Counted from the stretch's first letter, positions 45,129-54,585 are shown. The stretch: 64,000 bases of DNA from Pleurocapsa sp. FMAR1 (GCF_963665995.1 NZ_OY762512.1:4154001-4218000); one strand, 5' to 3'. The notes: generated by a model from the sequence alone, not told the origin. Program-made: numbers and translations.

Positions 45129-45854
45129 TTAAGGCATTTTCATACTCGTTTGCCATTTTTTTGCCTCTTCATAATAAGGAGAATTTTCTGATAGTAAGGC
45201 TGCTGCTGCTGCTGCCTGTTTCAAATTTCCGTCTTTAGCTCGACGATCAGCAATAAGATATATTTGCTCGTTCCATTGCTCAATAAGATCTTGAGCTTCT
45301 GAATATTGCTCGACCTCTGGGTTTATTTTCTGTAATATACCAATCGCTTTATTGTAGGATGAAGCTTGCCCAGGTTTGATGGTTGATTTTGCTTGAGCCA
45401 AATAATTTTGGTATAGATTCTGTTTTTGCGCTCTTGATTGCCATATTTGAACTGCTTCAGTTGCCTTTTGAGCAATCAATTTAGTCGAAGAATCATTTTG
45501 AGGCGCAAGTTTAGCAGCAGCGATCGCACCTGACAAATCTCCTTCACTAGCTCTTCCATAAGCAATATCCAAAATCACTTTACTCCAGCGAGTAATGTCA
45601 GCTTGCGCCTGTTGGAAAAAAGGAGAATCTGATTGAATTTCTTTAGCTTGGCTAATTGCTTTATTAAAACTGGAAGCTTGATTGTTTTTGAGATACATTC
45701 TATTTGAATCAGGCAGATAATCTGCTTGCTGAGAATTCAAATCGGTATAAATTTTAGGATCGCGATCGTTTAAATAATCTAATGATTGAGTAATAGCGAG
45801 TACGCCCACTGCACCTATACCTACACCCGTTAAAATATTAGTTAGTTTACTCAT
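45129..45854 (-). CDS. Membrane-anchored protein with two homologous helical repeats, unknown function
   Basis: 241 residues. A short N-terminal membrane anchor (ILTGVGIGAVGVLAITQSLDYL) is followed by two ~75-residue halves of the same pattern. The first is SSFNKAISQAKEI...FFQQAQADITRWSKVILDIAYGRASEGDLSGAIAAA. The second is SSYNKAIGILQKI...EAQDLIEQWNEQIYLIADRRAKDGNLKQAAAAA. The alpha-helical hairpins look TPR-related. The soluble part probably faces the periplasm or lumen. Function is not recognised; similar proteins seem restricted to cyanobacteria. Confidence 0.65.
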   Translation of the reverse strand: MSKLTNILTGVGIGAVGVLAITQSLDYLNDRDPKIYTDLNSQQADYLPDSNRMYLKNNQASSFNKAISQAKEIQSDSPFFQQAQADITRWSKVILDIAYGRASEGDLSGAIAAAKLAPQNDSSTKLIAQKATEAVQIWQSRAQKQNLYQNYLAQAKSTIKPGQASSYNKAIGILQKINPEVEQYSEAQDLIEQWNEQIYLIADRRAKDGNLKQAAAAAALLSENSPYYEEAKKWQTSMKMP

Positions 45855-46243
45855 GCAATTACTTTAATAATCAAATATTCCTCTTTAAAATAAATATACA
45901 CGTCGAGGGTTTTTAAATCCGTATTTCTAAAATTAAATATCCAAAGAAGACTTAAAAGTTGTCTATTACTATTTTAGATGATGTCATCCGTAATAACACT
46001 GTTCATCGTTCAAAATCATACGTGTTGATTTAATTCTGCTTTATATCTTCCAAAGCGGTTAGTGGCAAAGGTGGAGAAATTGGAAGCTGAAAAAATATCT
46101 GTTAGAGGAATATTAAAAGTTTTGAGTCAGAAATAGTTACAAACTAGAGCGATCGCCAGTGAAAATATTCGCGATCAATGCGCGTTTTCACTGGCAATTT
46201 TCCTTCTTTCTAAGGCAACTTGAGGAGCAGCAGCAATTAAAGT
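45855..46243. other. Intergenic region with a long hairpin, no gene seen
   Basis: No coding frame. An 11-bp perfect stem (GCCAGTGAAAA / TTTTCACTGGC) at 46155-46195 lies about 50 bp after the stop of the small membrane gene (46244). It is followed on the plus strand by AATTTTCC. It could be a terminator or a small repeat. Confidence 0.4.
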
Positions 46244-46531
46244 TTAAATTGTGTCATAACTGAAAATTCTTAACCCAACAAATCCAACTAACACAACAAA
46301 ACCTAGCATCCTGCGAAAATAATTAACGCCTTGAAACAATTCAAGCCATGCCCAAGTAAACAAAGAGCCAAAGGCTATTAGGTCTAACCCTACACTAATC
46401 AAGCCACTTGTAAGAATTAGTTTGAGCAAGCTAGCTACACCCCAGACAATAATAGGTAAGTTTGGTGGTTGAGCAATAACAATATTACCATTACTGTCAC
46501 GGAAGATTTTATCGAACCACGTCTTTTCCAT
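46244..46531 (-). CDS. Small membrane protein of unknown function
   Basis: 95 residues from the ATG at 46531 (MEKTWFDKIFRDSNGNIVIA); a start 24 bases further out is possible. Two or three hydrophobic helices follow (LPIIVWGVASLLKLILTS, ISVGLDLIAFGSLFTWAWLE, MLGFVVLVGFVGLRIFS). The N-terminal FRDSNGNIVIAQPPN is a soluble lead. It resembles small membrane proteins common in cyanobacteria, without an assigned function. The upstream aldo/keto reductase gene is divergent, 160 bp away. Confidence 0.6.
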   Translation of the reverse strand: MEKTWFDKIFRDSNGNIVIAQPPNLPIIVWGVASLLKLILTSGLISVGLDLIAFGSLFTWAWLELFQGVNYFRRMLGFVVLVGFVGLRIFSYDTI

Positions 46532-46691
46532 AGTCTTTATGATTGTATTTATCATTTAGTTTCACAGTTAAAAGAAAGATAAACACCATCCCAAAGAGAG
46601 ATTTTCTGGAAATGATGTTCGCTCTTCTAATTGTTTGTTGAAGAGCGAAATATTCTCGCTAAAATGTTTCTTAAAGCTAAAATAAAAAATT

Positions 46692-47657
46692 ATGAGCCGA
46701 AAAACCAATCGACGTAACTTCCTTGTAGGTAGCGCAGTAGCAGCAACAGCTATTGGCAGCCAAGCTTTAATGAAAAAACCAACCCCCGCCTCTTCATCGA
46801 CAACTAAATCAATGCCAGAAAGAGTATTAGGCAAGACTCAGAGTAGTCTACCAGTCTTGGGCTTGGGAGGAGCGGGGCAAACTCCCATTTCCTATGAAGG
46901 TCGAGAAGTTGAAGCCATTGCTTTGATTGAAAAAGCTTTAGAATTAGGCATCATATATTACGATACCGCAGCCAGCTATGGTCCTTCAGAGGAACGCTTT
47001 GGTAAGGTTTTACCGACCTACCGCGATCGCATTTATCTCAATAGTAAAACCGCAGCCAGAGATTATGATGGTGCTTGGCGAGAATTGGAACAATCGTTAA
47101 AACGTCTTCAGACAGATTATCTCGATTCTTGGCAGTTACATCACGTTTCCTTTATTGATGAATTAGATACTATTTTTAGCGAGAATGGTGCAATCAAAGC
47201 TGTTGAAGAAGCCAAAGAGCAAGGATTAATTAAATTTTCGGGAATTACAGGACATCATGAACCAGAAATTATTGCCGAGGGTTTGCGTCGCTACGATTTC
47301 GACACGACTTTGATTTCCCTAAATGCTGCCGATGTTCATCATCCTCGTCCATTTTCCCGTACTGTACTGCCAGTAGCACGAGAAAACAATGTCGGTGTAA
47401 TCGCTATGAAAGTCCCCGCATACGGTAATTTATTAAAACCCGATCTTTTATCTAGTATGGAACAAGCCATGGGGTACAGTCTCTCTTTATCTGGGGTACA
47501 TTGTTGCATCATAGCTGCCGAAAACCCCGAACAATTAGAATCTAATGTTACCGTAGCACGCAATTACACTCCTTTGAACGCAGCACAAATGAGTCAAATA
47601 GAACAACTAACTGTTAACGCTGGAGAAAACGGCGCGTTCTTTCGTCGATGGACTTAA
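46692..47657 (+). CDS. Aldo/keto reductase with Tat signal
   Basis: 321 residues. The N-terminus carries a twin-arginine signal (NRRNFLVGSAVAATAIG), so the folded enzyme should be exported. The aldo/keto reductase barrel has YYDTAASYGPSEERFGK (catalytic Asp and Tyr), the Lys in LNSKTAARDY and the His in QLHHVSF. The C-terminal NADP-binding region AENPEQLESN is present. The substrate is an unknown aldehyde or ketone. Tat export suggests periplasmic or lumenal action and cofactor loading before export. It has no evident operon partner. Confidence 0.85.
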   Translation: MSRKTNRRNFLVGSAVAATAIGSQALMKKPTPASSSTTKSMPERVLGKTQSSLPVLGLGGAGQTPISYEGREVEAIALIEKALELGIIYYDTAASYGPSEERFGKVLPTYRDRIYLNSKTAARDYDGAWRELEQSLKRLQTDYLDSWQLHHVSFIDELDTIFSENGAIKAVEEAKEQGLIKFSGITGHHEPEIIAEGLRRYDFDTTLISLNAADVHHPRPFSRTVLPVARENNVGVIAMKVPAYGNLLKPDLLSSMEQAMGYSLSLSGVHCCIIAAENPEQLESNVTVARNYTPLNAAQMSQIEQLTVNAGENGAFFRRWT

Positions 47658-47690
47658 AACACGCTAATAGTGTATTTAATTCTCTTAAAC

Positions 47691-50057
47691 TTAATTTGCA
47701 CAAGCTGCACAGCCTTCGCTAGAAGATTCTTTGAAATCGTCTTTTTGCACAGTGCGGACATAGTAAACAGCTTTGCAGCCTTCTTTCCACGCCATCACTA
47801 AAGTTTCAAAAATGTCTTTGGCTTTTACTGCTCTTTCTGGTTCATCTGGAAAATACACTCCTTGATTAAGGTTAAACAGTAACTCCATAGAGATGCCTGT
47901 ATCGATCCACTGCTGCATTACCGCCACAGCTTTGACTACAATTTTTTGATCTAAGCTTTTATTTTCACGATAAAACCAAAAACAGTCTTGAATAAAGGGT
48001 GGAGCTATAGGTACTGTTCCCTTTGCCCATTTATCGTAAAAGAACTTGCTATAGACGGGCAAAATACTGGCAGTACAGCCTTGTACCAAAGAAGAAGAAG
48101 TGTTAGGCGCGATCGCTGTAATATGAGAATTACGAATCCCGTAGGTTTGCACATCTTGAGCAAGCTGCACCCAACGCTCTGGATCTTGAGCAAGCTTTAG
48201 AATCTCATCTAAACACTTCGAGCCTAATAATTTGCCCTGACTCCATTCACTACCCGCAAAAGCTTCATAGGCACCGCGTTCTTTGGCTAATTCCATTGAA
48301 GCAGCAGTACACCAGTAAGCTACCTCTTCAAACAGATAACTAATTTCCTTTAGGCTTTCATAAGTTAAATGGCGTTTCGCCAACCAGTCAGCTAATCCCA
48401 TACAGCCCACGCCAATAGTGCGATATTTATCGTTGTGGGTTTTGCTATCGGCAAAAGGAGGCTTAGTTATATCGATGGTATTGTCTAAAATTCTGACGGC
48501 TAGCTGGGACATCTCAGCTATTTCTGCCGACTCTACGTTAGCCAGATTAAGAGATACTAAATTGCAGCAGTGAGCCTCTGATCCTGGCTTGACGTTGCTA
48601 AAGCTCTCACAGCAAAGGTTTACTCCAGGAATGTAGCCTTGATGCTTATTGGGATTTGCTCGATTAATAGTATCTTTAAACGCTAGATAAGGCATTCCCG
48701 TTTCTACCTGACTCCGCATAATATGCTTAAATAATTCGCGGGCATCTACTTGTTTATATAGCTTAATTTCCCGATTTAATTCCGCTTCTATACGAGCATA
48801 AACAGCGTTGAAATTTTCACCCCATTGTTCAGCTAAGTCAATGCCTAATTTTTCTTTAACCTCATAAGGATCTACTAGTGTCCAAAGTTCTTTTGCCTCT
48901 ACCCGACGCATAAACTCATCGACAATTACCAGTTGCGGAAAAACATCATAGGCTTTGCGACGGCGATCGCCATTTTCCGCCTGCATTTCCAAAAACTCAG
49001 GTACGTCTAAATGCCAGATATCTAAACCGATGGTGACTGCACCAGCCCTACGCCCACCCTGATTAACTGCGATCGCTGTATCGTTGAGCAGCTTAACCCA
49101 GGGAATAACTCCCCCAGAAGCATTGTCTTTTCCCATTACCCAGCTACCAGTAGCGCGGATACGGCTAACGTTGACTCCAACACCACCACCATTTTTAGAA
49201 ATTCTGGCTGCGTTGGTAATCTCCTCAAAAATACTTTCTAAATTATCGTCCATAGCGATAATAAAGCAGCTACTCAATGAGCCATTAGGCACTCTTAAGT
49301 TAGCTAGAATTGGTGTTGCCAAAGAAATTTTTCGTTTCGCGATCGCTTGATAAAACTTTTTAGCAACGGCTAATCTTATTTCTGGCTTTTCATTAGCAGC
49401 TAGTAACAAAGCACAGGTAAGAAAAGCCTCTTGAGGAAGTTCATCTGTTAACAAATAGCGTTTAGTTAATAAAACCGCCCCTGCATAATCATAATCTTTG
49501 TCCCATTCAGGATTAATCCACGTGCCAGCTTCGGTTAGTTCAGCCGTAGAATATTTTAAAATATGGCGATCGTAGCGTTTTCTATCTATTTGCCATTGAA
49601 CCGCCCTCGCATAATCTCCATAGCCAAACCCACGGGCTACCTGGGTATCCTTCCACAAACTCCAAATATGTAGCCTACCCGCTACATACCGCCATTCAGG
49701 TTCGGTGGGGCTACACATACCCAAAGCGCAATCAATTAAGTTATCTTGAATATCTCTAGTGCTTACACCATTGCGAAGTCTGGTAGTTAAGCCTGCTTCT
49801 AAAGTGATCGAGTTAACATCTTGTTCAGCACAAGCCCATTCCACTACTGAACGAATCTTGGTAATATTCAAGTCTGCCAAAGAACCGTCTCTTCTAACTA
49901 CCTGAATGCTTGGGGTGTCGGCTTCCAGCTTAGGTAAGGAAGATGACTTATTAGCTGAATTGTCTGCCGAATGCTGTTTAAGTGTAGTTGATGATCTTCC
50001 TCGATCTGAAGTAGGGTTAGATACTGAATTGCTGGTTAACGGTAGGGCTGGCTGCAT
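47691..50057 (-). CDS. nrdA: Ribonucleoside-diphosphate reductase, large subunit (class I)
   Basis: 788 residues. An N-terminal ATP-cone (IQVVRRDGSLADLNITKIRS) provides allosteric control. The catalytic barrel has the active-site Cys in GSLSSCFIIAM and GVNLCCESFSNV (Cys with the Asn/Glu pair). A second thiol lies in GSEAHCCNLVS. The C-terminal swinging arm ends in GCAACAN, the CxxC shuttle that is re-reduced by thioredoxin. It makes deoxynucleotides from NDPs with an NrdB partner encoded elsewhere. The last ~15 residues lie just downstream of the aldo/keto reductase gene, which is convergent. Confidence 0.92.
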   Translation of the reverse strand: MQPALPLTSNSVSNPTSDRGRSSTTLKQHSADNSANKSSSLPKLEADTPSIQVVRRDGSLADLNITKIRSVVEWACAEQDVNSITLEAGLTTRLRNGVSTRDIQDNLIDCALGMCSPTEPEWRYVAGRLHIWSLWKDTQVARGFGYGDYARAVQWQIDRKRYDRHILKYSTAELTEAGTWINPEWDKDYDYAGAVLLTKRYLLTDELPQEAFLTCALLLAANEKPEIRLAVAKKFYQAIAKRKISLATPILANLRVPNGSLSSCFIIAMDDNLESIFEEITNAARISKNGGGVGVNVSRIRATGSWVMGKDNASGGVIPWVKLLNDTAIAVNQGGRRAGAVTIGLDIWHLDVPEFLEMQAENGDRRRKAYDVFPQLVIVDEFMRRVEAKELWTLVDPYEVKEKLGIDLAEQWGENFNAVYARIEAELNREIKLYKQVDARELFKHIMRSQVETGMPYLAFKDTINRANPNKHQGYIPGVNLCCESFSNVKPGSEAHCCNLVSLNLANVESAEIAEMSQLAVRILDNTIDITKPPFADSKTHNDKYRTIGVGCMGLADWLAKRHLTYESLKEISYLFEEVAYWCTAASMELAKERGAYEAFAGSEWSQGKLLGSKCLDEILKLAQDPERWVQLAQDVQTYGIRNSHITAIAPNTSSSLVQGCTASILPVYSKFFYDKWAKGTVPIAPPFIQDCFWFYRENKSLDQKIVVKAVAVMQQWIDTGISMELLFNLNQGVYFPDEPERAVKAKDIFETLVMAWKEGCKAVYYVRTVQKDDFKESSSEGCAACAN

Positions 50058-50332
50058 ACGTTATGTGAGACTGAAATTTTTTGGCTGAGCTGACTTTATA
50101 CTATAACCGAAAATCAACTATATATAGCGGTATAAAAATATTATTGAGCTTATATTACCCTATATGTAGCCAAAATTATCTTTTTTAACTAGCCAATTAT
50201 TCCCTATTTACTCACTAATCATCATTGCTATACATTTATCTTTATATTGCCCTTTATATTGATCGCCCAATAGTATAATTTTTAGAATATTCGTGTAGTC
50301 CTAGCATTTAGCAAAACTAATTAAATTGCAGA

Positions 50333-50611
50333 GTGAATAAATTACCAAGTGAAGTCTATCTAAATCATCCTACCTTCGGGCTTCTATACAGAATATGTCT
50401 CCTCAAGGATAATCAAGAATTATTTACCACCCTCTACGCTCAACGTTTATTTTTTATAGTGACGTTCAACAGTGATTCTTCGTTATTCGATCCTATTAGT
50501 AGGACAGACTCTCGAATGTTGGTAGAAGGTATGCTGCGACAACTATTATTAGATCGCGAAATCGAAAAACATGAGCAACTTAAAGTGATTTACAAACGCA
50601 CTTTCTTTTAA
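50333..50611 (+). CDS. pipX: PipX, NtcA co-activator / PII-binding protein
   Basis: 92 residues from the GTG at 50333. The Tudor-like N-terminal domain (PSEVYLNHPTFGLLYRICLL, TTLYAQRLFFIV) and two C-terminal helices (MLVEGMLRQLLLDREIE) are diagnostic. PipX binds PII (GlnB) when nitrogen is plentiful, and the regulator NtcA when 2-oxoglutarate is high, boosting nitrogen-assimilation genes. The next gene, pipY, starts 23 bp downstream, the conserved cyanobacterial order. Confidence 0.93.
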   Translation: MNKLPSEVYLNHPTFGLLYRICLLKDNQELFTTLYAQRLFFIVTFNSDSSLFDPISRTDSRMLVEGMLRQLLLDREIEKHEQLKVIYKRTFF

Positions 50612-50634
50612 TTGCCAATTCTTGGCTTGATTTA

Positions 50635-51303
50635 ATGACAGGATCTATTGCAAAAAAAATCAATTTAATTAAACAGAAAATTCCCCAAAACGTCAAGTTG
50701 ATTGCCATCACAAAACAAGTAAGCATTGAGGCTATGAAAGAGGCTTATGAGACAGGAGTCAGGGATTTTGGGGAAAATCGTCTTCAAGAAGCACTAACTA
50801 AACAGCAACAGTTAAAACTAGGGGATATTAATTGGCACTTTATTGGACATATTCAGAAAAATAAAGCCAAGAAGGTTATTGAGAATTTTGCTTGGATTCA
50901 TTCAGTGGACAGTTTGGCTTTGGCACAGCGATTAAATAGATTGGCGGCAGAGTTGAATCGTGTGCCTAAAGTTTTTTTGCAAGTCAAAATTCTACCAGAT
51001 CCTAATAAATATGGTTGGCAGGTAACAGAACTTTGGGAGGACTTAGAGAAACTGAATCAATTTAATCAGCTTGATATACAGGGGTTAATGACAATTTTGC
51101 CCTTAGGACTTTCTCCGGCGGAAACACTAAATGCTTTTCAAGCAACTCAAAAGCTAGCAGCAGCAATTCAAGAGAAGAATTACGCTAATCTAACCATGGA
51201 GCAATTATCTATGGGAATGTCTGAAGATTATCCCCAGGCGATCGCAGCAGGAGCAACTATGATCCGTTTGGGCAGAACAATTTTTAGCGACGCTAATTCC
51301 TAG
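50635..51303 (+). CDS. pipY: PipY/YggS-type pyridoxal-phosphate homeostasis protein
   Basis: 222 residues of the YggS/PLPBP family. The PLP-binding Lys 27 is in LIAITKQVS. Further conserved stretches are DFGENRLQEAL, WHFIGHIQKNKAK, and LSMGMSEDYPQAIAAGATMIR, which binds the phosphate. These proteins carry free PLP and keep vitamin B6 and amino-acid pools balanced. It is cotranscribed with pipX in cyanobacteria, and here they are 23 bp apart. A 479-bp spacer then precedes sepF. Confidence 0.93.
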   Translation: MTGSIAKKINLIKQKIPQNVKLIAITKQVSIEAMKEAYETGVRDFGENRLQEALTKQQQLKLGDINWHFIGHIQKNKAKKVIENFAWIHSVDSLALAQRLNRLAAELNRVPKVFLQVKILPDPNKYGWQVTELWEDLEKLNQFNQLDIQGLMTILPLGLSPAETLNAFQATQKLAAAIQEKNYANLTMEQLSMGMSEDYPQAIAAGATMIRLGRTIFSDANS

Positions 51304-51782
51304 CTGAGTTTTCTAGATCTTGATGGGATTAGACGCATTTTATAGTTTTGAGTGCGATCGCGATCGCAGTAACCGTTTGCAACCTAAAAAACTATATATA
51401 TAATATCAAGTTTTCTTTTTAACTATAAGGATTAGAGCTTAGTTGCCAAAACTATAAAGAATTGTAAAGAAAAACCAACAGGAAGCAATTTAAATCAATA
51501 AATAGACTTTACTACACCGAACATTTGTGATGGTTTGGTGTAGAATCGAGTCGCCGAAACAAAATATTTCTGCAAATACAGCCACTTTCTCCTAAAAACC
51601 GAGAATGAAATTGCTAGTTAGTTTAAATGTTCAAAGTTGAAACTATCACAAGATAACTTACAAAAATAAGATGTCCACAAAAGATGTTCAATTTTCCATT
51701 AACTATATAACTCAGCAATAATTTAAAGAAATATTTTAATCAGCTAATTTAAAGTCGTAAATTAATTAGGAATCTAAGCAAT
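51304..51782. other. Intergenic region between pipY and sepF, one hairpin
   Basis: No gene seen. A double HIP1-like run lies at about 51355-51370. At 51512-51543 an 11-bp imperfect hairpin (CTACACCGAAC / GTTTGGTGTAG) has no T run. The long AT-rich leader before the sepF ATG probably carries its promoter; a purine-rich AGGAATCTAAG lies 10 bases before the start. Confidence 0.45.
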
Positions 51783-52349
51783 ATGTTAAATACCTTAAAA
51801 GAATTTTTTGGATTTGAAGGCGAATACGAAGAGGAAGGTTATGAAGAATACGATCATAGCCAAGCAGTAGATGGTCAAACCTTCATCGCTTCGACACCTA
51901 ATCATCAACCAGAATCAACTAAAATTGCATCTCCCAGTAACCATACAACTAACCGCAAACAAGAAATGAAGCCACCAAATAATGTAATCGGTATGCCTGG
52001 ATTAGCTAACGGTAATTCAGAAGTAGTAGTAATTGAACCTCATTCCTTTGAAGAAATGCCCCAGGTGATTTTGGCATTGCGCGAACGCAAGTCTGTGGTT
52101 TTAAACCTAAATGTGATGAACCCCGAAGAAGCTCAAAGAGCAGTTGATTTTATCGCGGGTGGTACTTATGCCATGGATGGTCATCAAGAGCGCGTAGGCG
52201 AAAGCATCTTTTTATTTACTCCAAGCTCAGTCAAAGTTAGCAGTCTATCAGGAATCCTCAAAGACGTACACACTCCAGAGACTCATGTAAGACGTAGTGT
52301 ACCTGCACCTGATGCTTGGGGACAACAGCCTAACGCAGCTGCTCAGTAA
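51783..52349 (+). CDS. sepF: Cell-division protein SepF
   Basis: 188 residues. The N-terminal amphipathic helix ([20 protein letters not shown]) fits the membrane-targeting end of SepF. A low-complexity linker follows, then the SepF beta-sandwich: [71 protein letters not shown]. SepF tethers FtsZ to the membrane and bundles its filaments. Its place in pipX-pipY-sepF-proC links nitrogen sensing and division genes by neighbourhood. Confidence 0.94.
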   Translation: MLNTLKEFFGFEGEYEEEGYEEYDHSQAVDGQTFIASTPNHQPESTKIASPSNHTTNRKQEMKPPNNVIGMPGLANGNSEVVVIEPHSFEEMPQVILALRERKSVVLNLNVMNPEEAQRAVDFIAGGTYAMDGHQERVGESIFLFTPSSVKVSSLSGILKDVHTPETHVRRSVPAPDAWGQQPNAAAQ

Positions 52350-52400
52350 GCTGAATAAATAGTATTATTAGTGGGCAGTAAGGCTTTAGCCGCAACTAAT

Positions 52401-52467
52401 GCTGCTTCGCAAGCAGCTTGTCTTGGTGCGCGTTCCTTGACGGATTAAAAATCCGCAGGGTCGCACC
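52401..52467. other. Structured inter-gene element between sepF and proC
   Basis: A cluster of stems: GCTGCTT/AAGCAGC (52401-52417), an outer pair GGTGCG/CGCACC (52425-52467) and within it CGGATT/AATCCG (52441-52455). The frame GCGCGTTCC ... GGGTCGC recurs, with a different inner stem sequence, inside the MITE at 54458-54494. It is probably a dispersed repeat or RNA-level structure. Confidence 0.5.
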
Positions 52468-52497
52468 GCTATTACACGCCCAGTGATTAATCACAGC

Positions 52498-53304
52498 ATG
52501 AAATCTAATAGTATTTGCCTTGGTATCATTGGAGGCGGGGTAATGGCAGAAGCTATCTTATCTCGCCTTTTAAAACAGCAAGTTTTCGTAGCTAATAACA
52601 TATTAATTAGCGAACCTAGAGACGAAAGACGTGAAGTTCTGGTTCAGAAATATCAGGTTCAAGTTACAGAAGACAATCAGGCTGCGATCGCAGCAGCAGA
52701 AATATTATTATTGGCTATTAAGCCCCAGATATTCGATTTAGTAGTCAAAGACATTACTCCCAACAACCACAGCACCGTAGTTTCAATTTTGGCTGGAGTA
52801 ACATTAGATAAGCTAGAGCAGGCTTTTCCAGACCAGCCAGTAATTCGTGTCATGCCCAATACTCCCGCTACAGTAGGAGCAGGAATGACGGCGATCGCAC
52901 CAGGAACGAAAGCAACAAAAGAGCATATTCAGCAAGCGAGAAAAATATTTACTGCCGTGGGCGAAGTAGTAGAAGTTCCAGAATCCTCTATGGATGCAGT
53001 AACGGGACTATCAGGTTCGGGACCAGCCTTTGTAGCCTTGGTAATTGAAGCATTAGCCGATGGTGGAGTCGCTTCAGGACTGCCAAGAGAGATCGCGCTT
53101 CAGTTAGCAACCCAAACAGTTTTAGGTACGGCAACCTTAGTTAAAGAAACAGGGATACATCCAGGTGTATTAAAAGATCGGGTAACAAGTCCTGGAGGAA
53201 CAACTATTGCAGGGGTGGCTAAATTAGAAAGTCTGGGATTTCGTTCGGCTTTAATTGAAGCGGTCAAGACTGCGACTCAGAGATCTAAAGAATTAGGGAA
53301 GTAA
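52498..53304 (+). CDS. proC: Pyrroline-5-carboxylate reductase
   Basis: 268 residues from the ATG at 52498; an in-frame GTG 15 bases upstream is an alternative. NADP-binding GIIGGGVMAEAIL opens the Rossmann fold. LAGVTLDKLEQAF, VIRVMPNTPATVGAGMTAIA and SGSGPAFVALVIEALADGGV form the conserved core. The C-terminal helix carries the LKDRVTSPGGTTIAG signature of P5CR. It makes proline from pyrroline-5-carboxylate. The gene follows sepF, as commonly seen in cyanobacteria. Confidence 0.95.
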   Translation: MKSNSICLGIIGGGVMAEAILSRLLKQQVFVANNILISEPRDERREVLVQKYQVQVTEDNQAAIAAAEILLLAIKPQIFDLVVKDITPNNHSTVVSILAGVTLDKLEQAFPDQPVIRVMPNTPATVGAGMTAIAPGTKATKEHIQQARKIFTAVGEVVEVPESSMDAVTGLSGSGPAFVALVIEALADGGVASGLPREIALQLATQTVLGTATLVKETGIHPGVLKDRVTSPGGTTIAGVAKLESLGFRSALIEAVKTATQRSKELGK

Positions 53305-53376
53305 ATAAAATAAAATGGCTAGGAGCGATCGCTTGATTGAAGATGATGAGATTAAATCATGAGAAGATTATTTTAG

Positions 53377-54057
53377 CTAACGGCGATCGCTCATTAAGCC
53401 TAACAAAGGACCCAAAATAGCTCCAAAAATAAAGCCCCCCGCGTGCGCCCAATATGCTACTCCAGAAGCCTCTTGTATCCCCAGAGAAGCAACGCTACTA
53501 ATTGCCTGTTGTACAAACCAAAACCCTAGGAAAAAAACAGCAGGGATGCGTACAGTAGTCCAAATAATAAATAAAGGCAGAAAAGTTACAATTTTTGCCT
53601 TGGGGTATTTAACCAGATACGCTCCCATAACTCCAGCGATCGCACCGCTTGCACCAACGGTAGGAGCAATAGACTGCATCCCAAAAAACCAATGAGTCAA
53701 CCCCGCTAAAACACCACAAAGTAAATAAAAGAAAAGAAATTTAAAGTGTCCGAGATCGTGTTCGATATTATCGCCAAATGTCCATAAAAACAGCATATTT
53801 CCCGCAATGTGCAGCAAACCTCCATGCAAAAACTGGGAGGTTATTAGGGTAGCTAGTTCTGGTACAGGTTGATCGGGGGGTGTGCCATTAAAGCTAGCAC
53901 TCAACTGCTGGGGAATGACAGCATAAAGCTGAAAAAAGCCGTCTAAACCTGAACCTAAAGACATTTCATAGAGAAAAACTATGACATTGATAGCTATCAA
54001 GGCATAAACTACGATTGGGGTGCTGTAGGTAGGATTCTCATCATTAATTGGAATCAT
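53377..54057 (-). CDS. Rhomboid-family intramembrane serine protease
   Basis: 226 residues with about six membrane helices. The catalytic Ser lies in GASGAIAGVMGAYL and the catalytic His in AYWAHAGGFIFGAILGP. The first helices include VVYALIAINVIVFLYEMSLG and a long loop (about 40-70). The family cleaves membrane-embedded substrates within the bilayer. The gene for the Ycf33 protein precedes it by 15 bp on the same strand, so the two are probably cotranscribed. The substrate is unknown. Confidence 0.9.
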   Translation of the reverse strand: MIPINDENPTYSTPIVVYALIAINVIVFLYEMSLGSGLDGFFQLYAVIPQQLSASFNGTPPDQPVPELATLITSQFLHGGLLHIAGNMLFLWTFGDNIEHDLGHFKFLFFYLLCGVLAGLTHWFFGMQSIAPTVGASGAIAGVMGAYLVKYPKAKIVTFLPLFIIWTTVRIPAVFFLGFWFVQQAISSVASLGIQEASGVAYWAHAGGFIFGAILGPLLGLMSDRR

Positions 54058-54072
54058 ACTAAATCTTTAAAG

Positions 54073-54270
54073 TTAACTAATCCCTAACATAGCTTCTAAA
54101 GTTAGATATAGCAGAGAGAAAGTACCTACCAAAAAACCGACTAGAGCGATCGCGGTTACAGGGTTTTTCAGAAAAGGCTTTAATTGCTGAAAGAAAAACC
54201 AAAAAATTCCTAGGCTAACGCTGATCAAGTAGCGGGGATAGCGAGAAACGTTTTGAAAGAAATCTTGCAT
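54073..54270 (-). CDS. ycf33: Ycf33 (DUF751) family protein
   Basis: 65 residues. MQDFFQNVSRYPRYLISVSL and LKPFLKNPVTAIALVGFLVG with a final LYLTLEAMLG match the cyanobacterial and plastid Ycf33/DUF751 family. Two hydrophobic segments are seen. Function is unknown; it is conserved from cyanobacteria to algal plastids. It lies 15 bp upstream of the rhomboid protease gene on the same strand. Confidence 0.88.
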   Translation of the reverse strand: MQDFFQNVSRYPRYLISVSLGIFWFFFQQLKPFLKNPVTAIALVGFLVGTFSLLYLTLEAMLGIS

Positions 54271-54407
54271 TGTATTATTGTAAAAATATAAATTTTTTTG
54301 TTCTAATCTTCATTCATTATTCAACATAAAGCTATCAACATTCAATATTCTGTCTCAGACTTTACCTAGTACCGCTGCGCGGAAGTCAAAAGCATTTAAC
54401 TGTGAGG

Positions 54408-54585
54408 CAGGGCTATTTCATGCTAAATTATCATGCACCAAGAAATTAATTTGGCGAGCGACCCCGATGAGTTTTACTCATCTAGGGAACGCGCGAGCTT
54501 GGCTAAAATATCAAGTCCGTTTAAACGGACTTAAGGCATGAGACGGAGAATTTATTCTCTGGCTAGTAAGAATGAAATAGCCCTG
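54408..54585. mobile_element. MITE: 178-bp non-autonomous element with 14-bp inverted ends and 9-bp target duplication
   Basis: The ends are CAGGGCTATTTCAT (54408-54421) and its exact reverse complement ATGAAATAGCCCTG (54572-54585). They are flanked by the direct repeat ACTGTGAGG at 54399-54407 and 54586-54594. Inside are hairpins CGATGAGT/ACTCATC (about 54465-54482) and a 20-bp palindrome at 54513-54532 (AAGTCCGT, reverse complement), and no reading frame. The 9-bp duplication and the CAGGG ends fit mobilisation by an IS4- or ISAs1-type transposase in trans. That assignment is by inference only. The rest of the spacer 54271-54657 shows no gene. Confidence 0.88.

Noticed and set aside
47988-48200. 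Small frames on both strands inside nrdA
   Set aside because: Shadows of the nrdA coding frame, no independent start signal or motif.
50058-50332. Riboswitch or NtcA site between nrdA and pipX
   Set aside because: No conserved riboswitch core and no GTA-N8-TAC palindrome could be seen.
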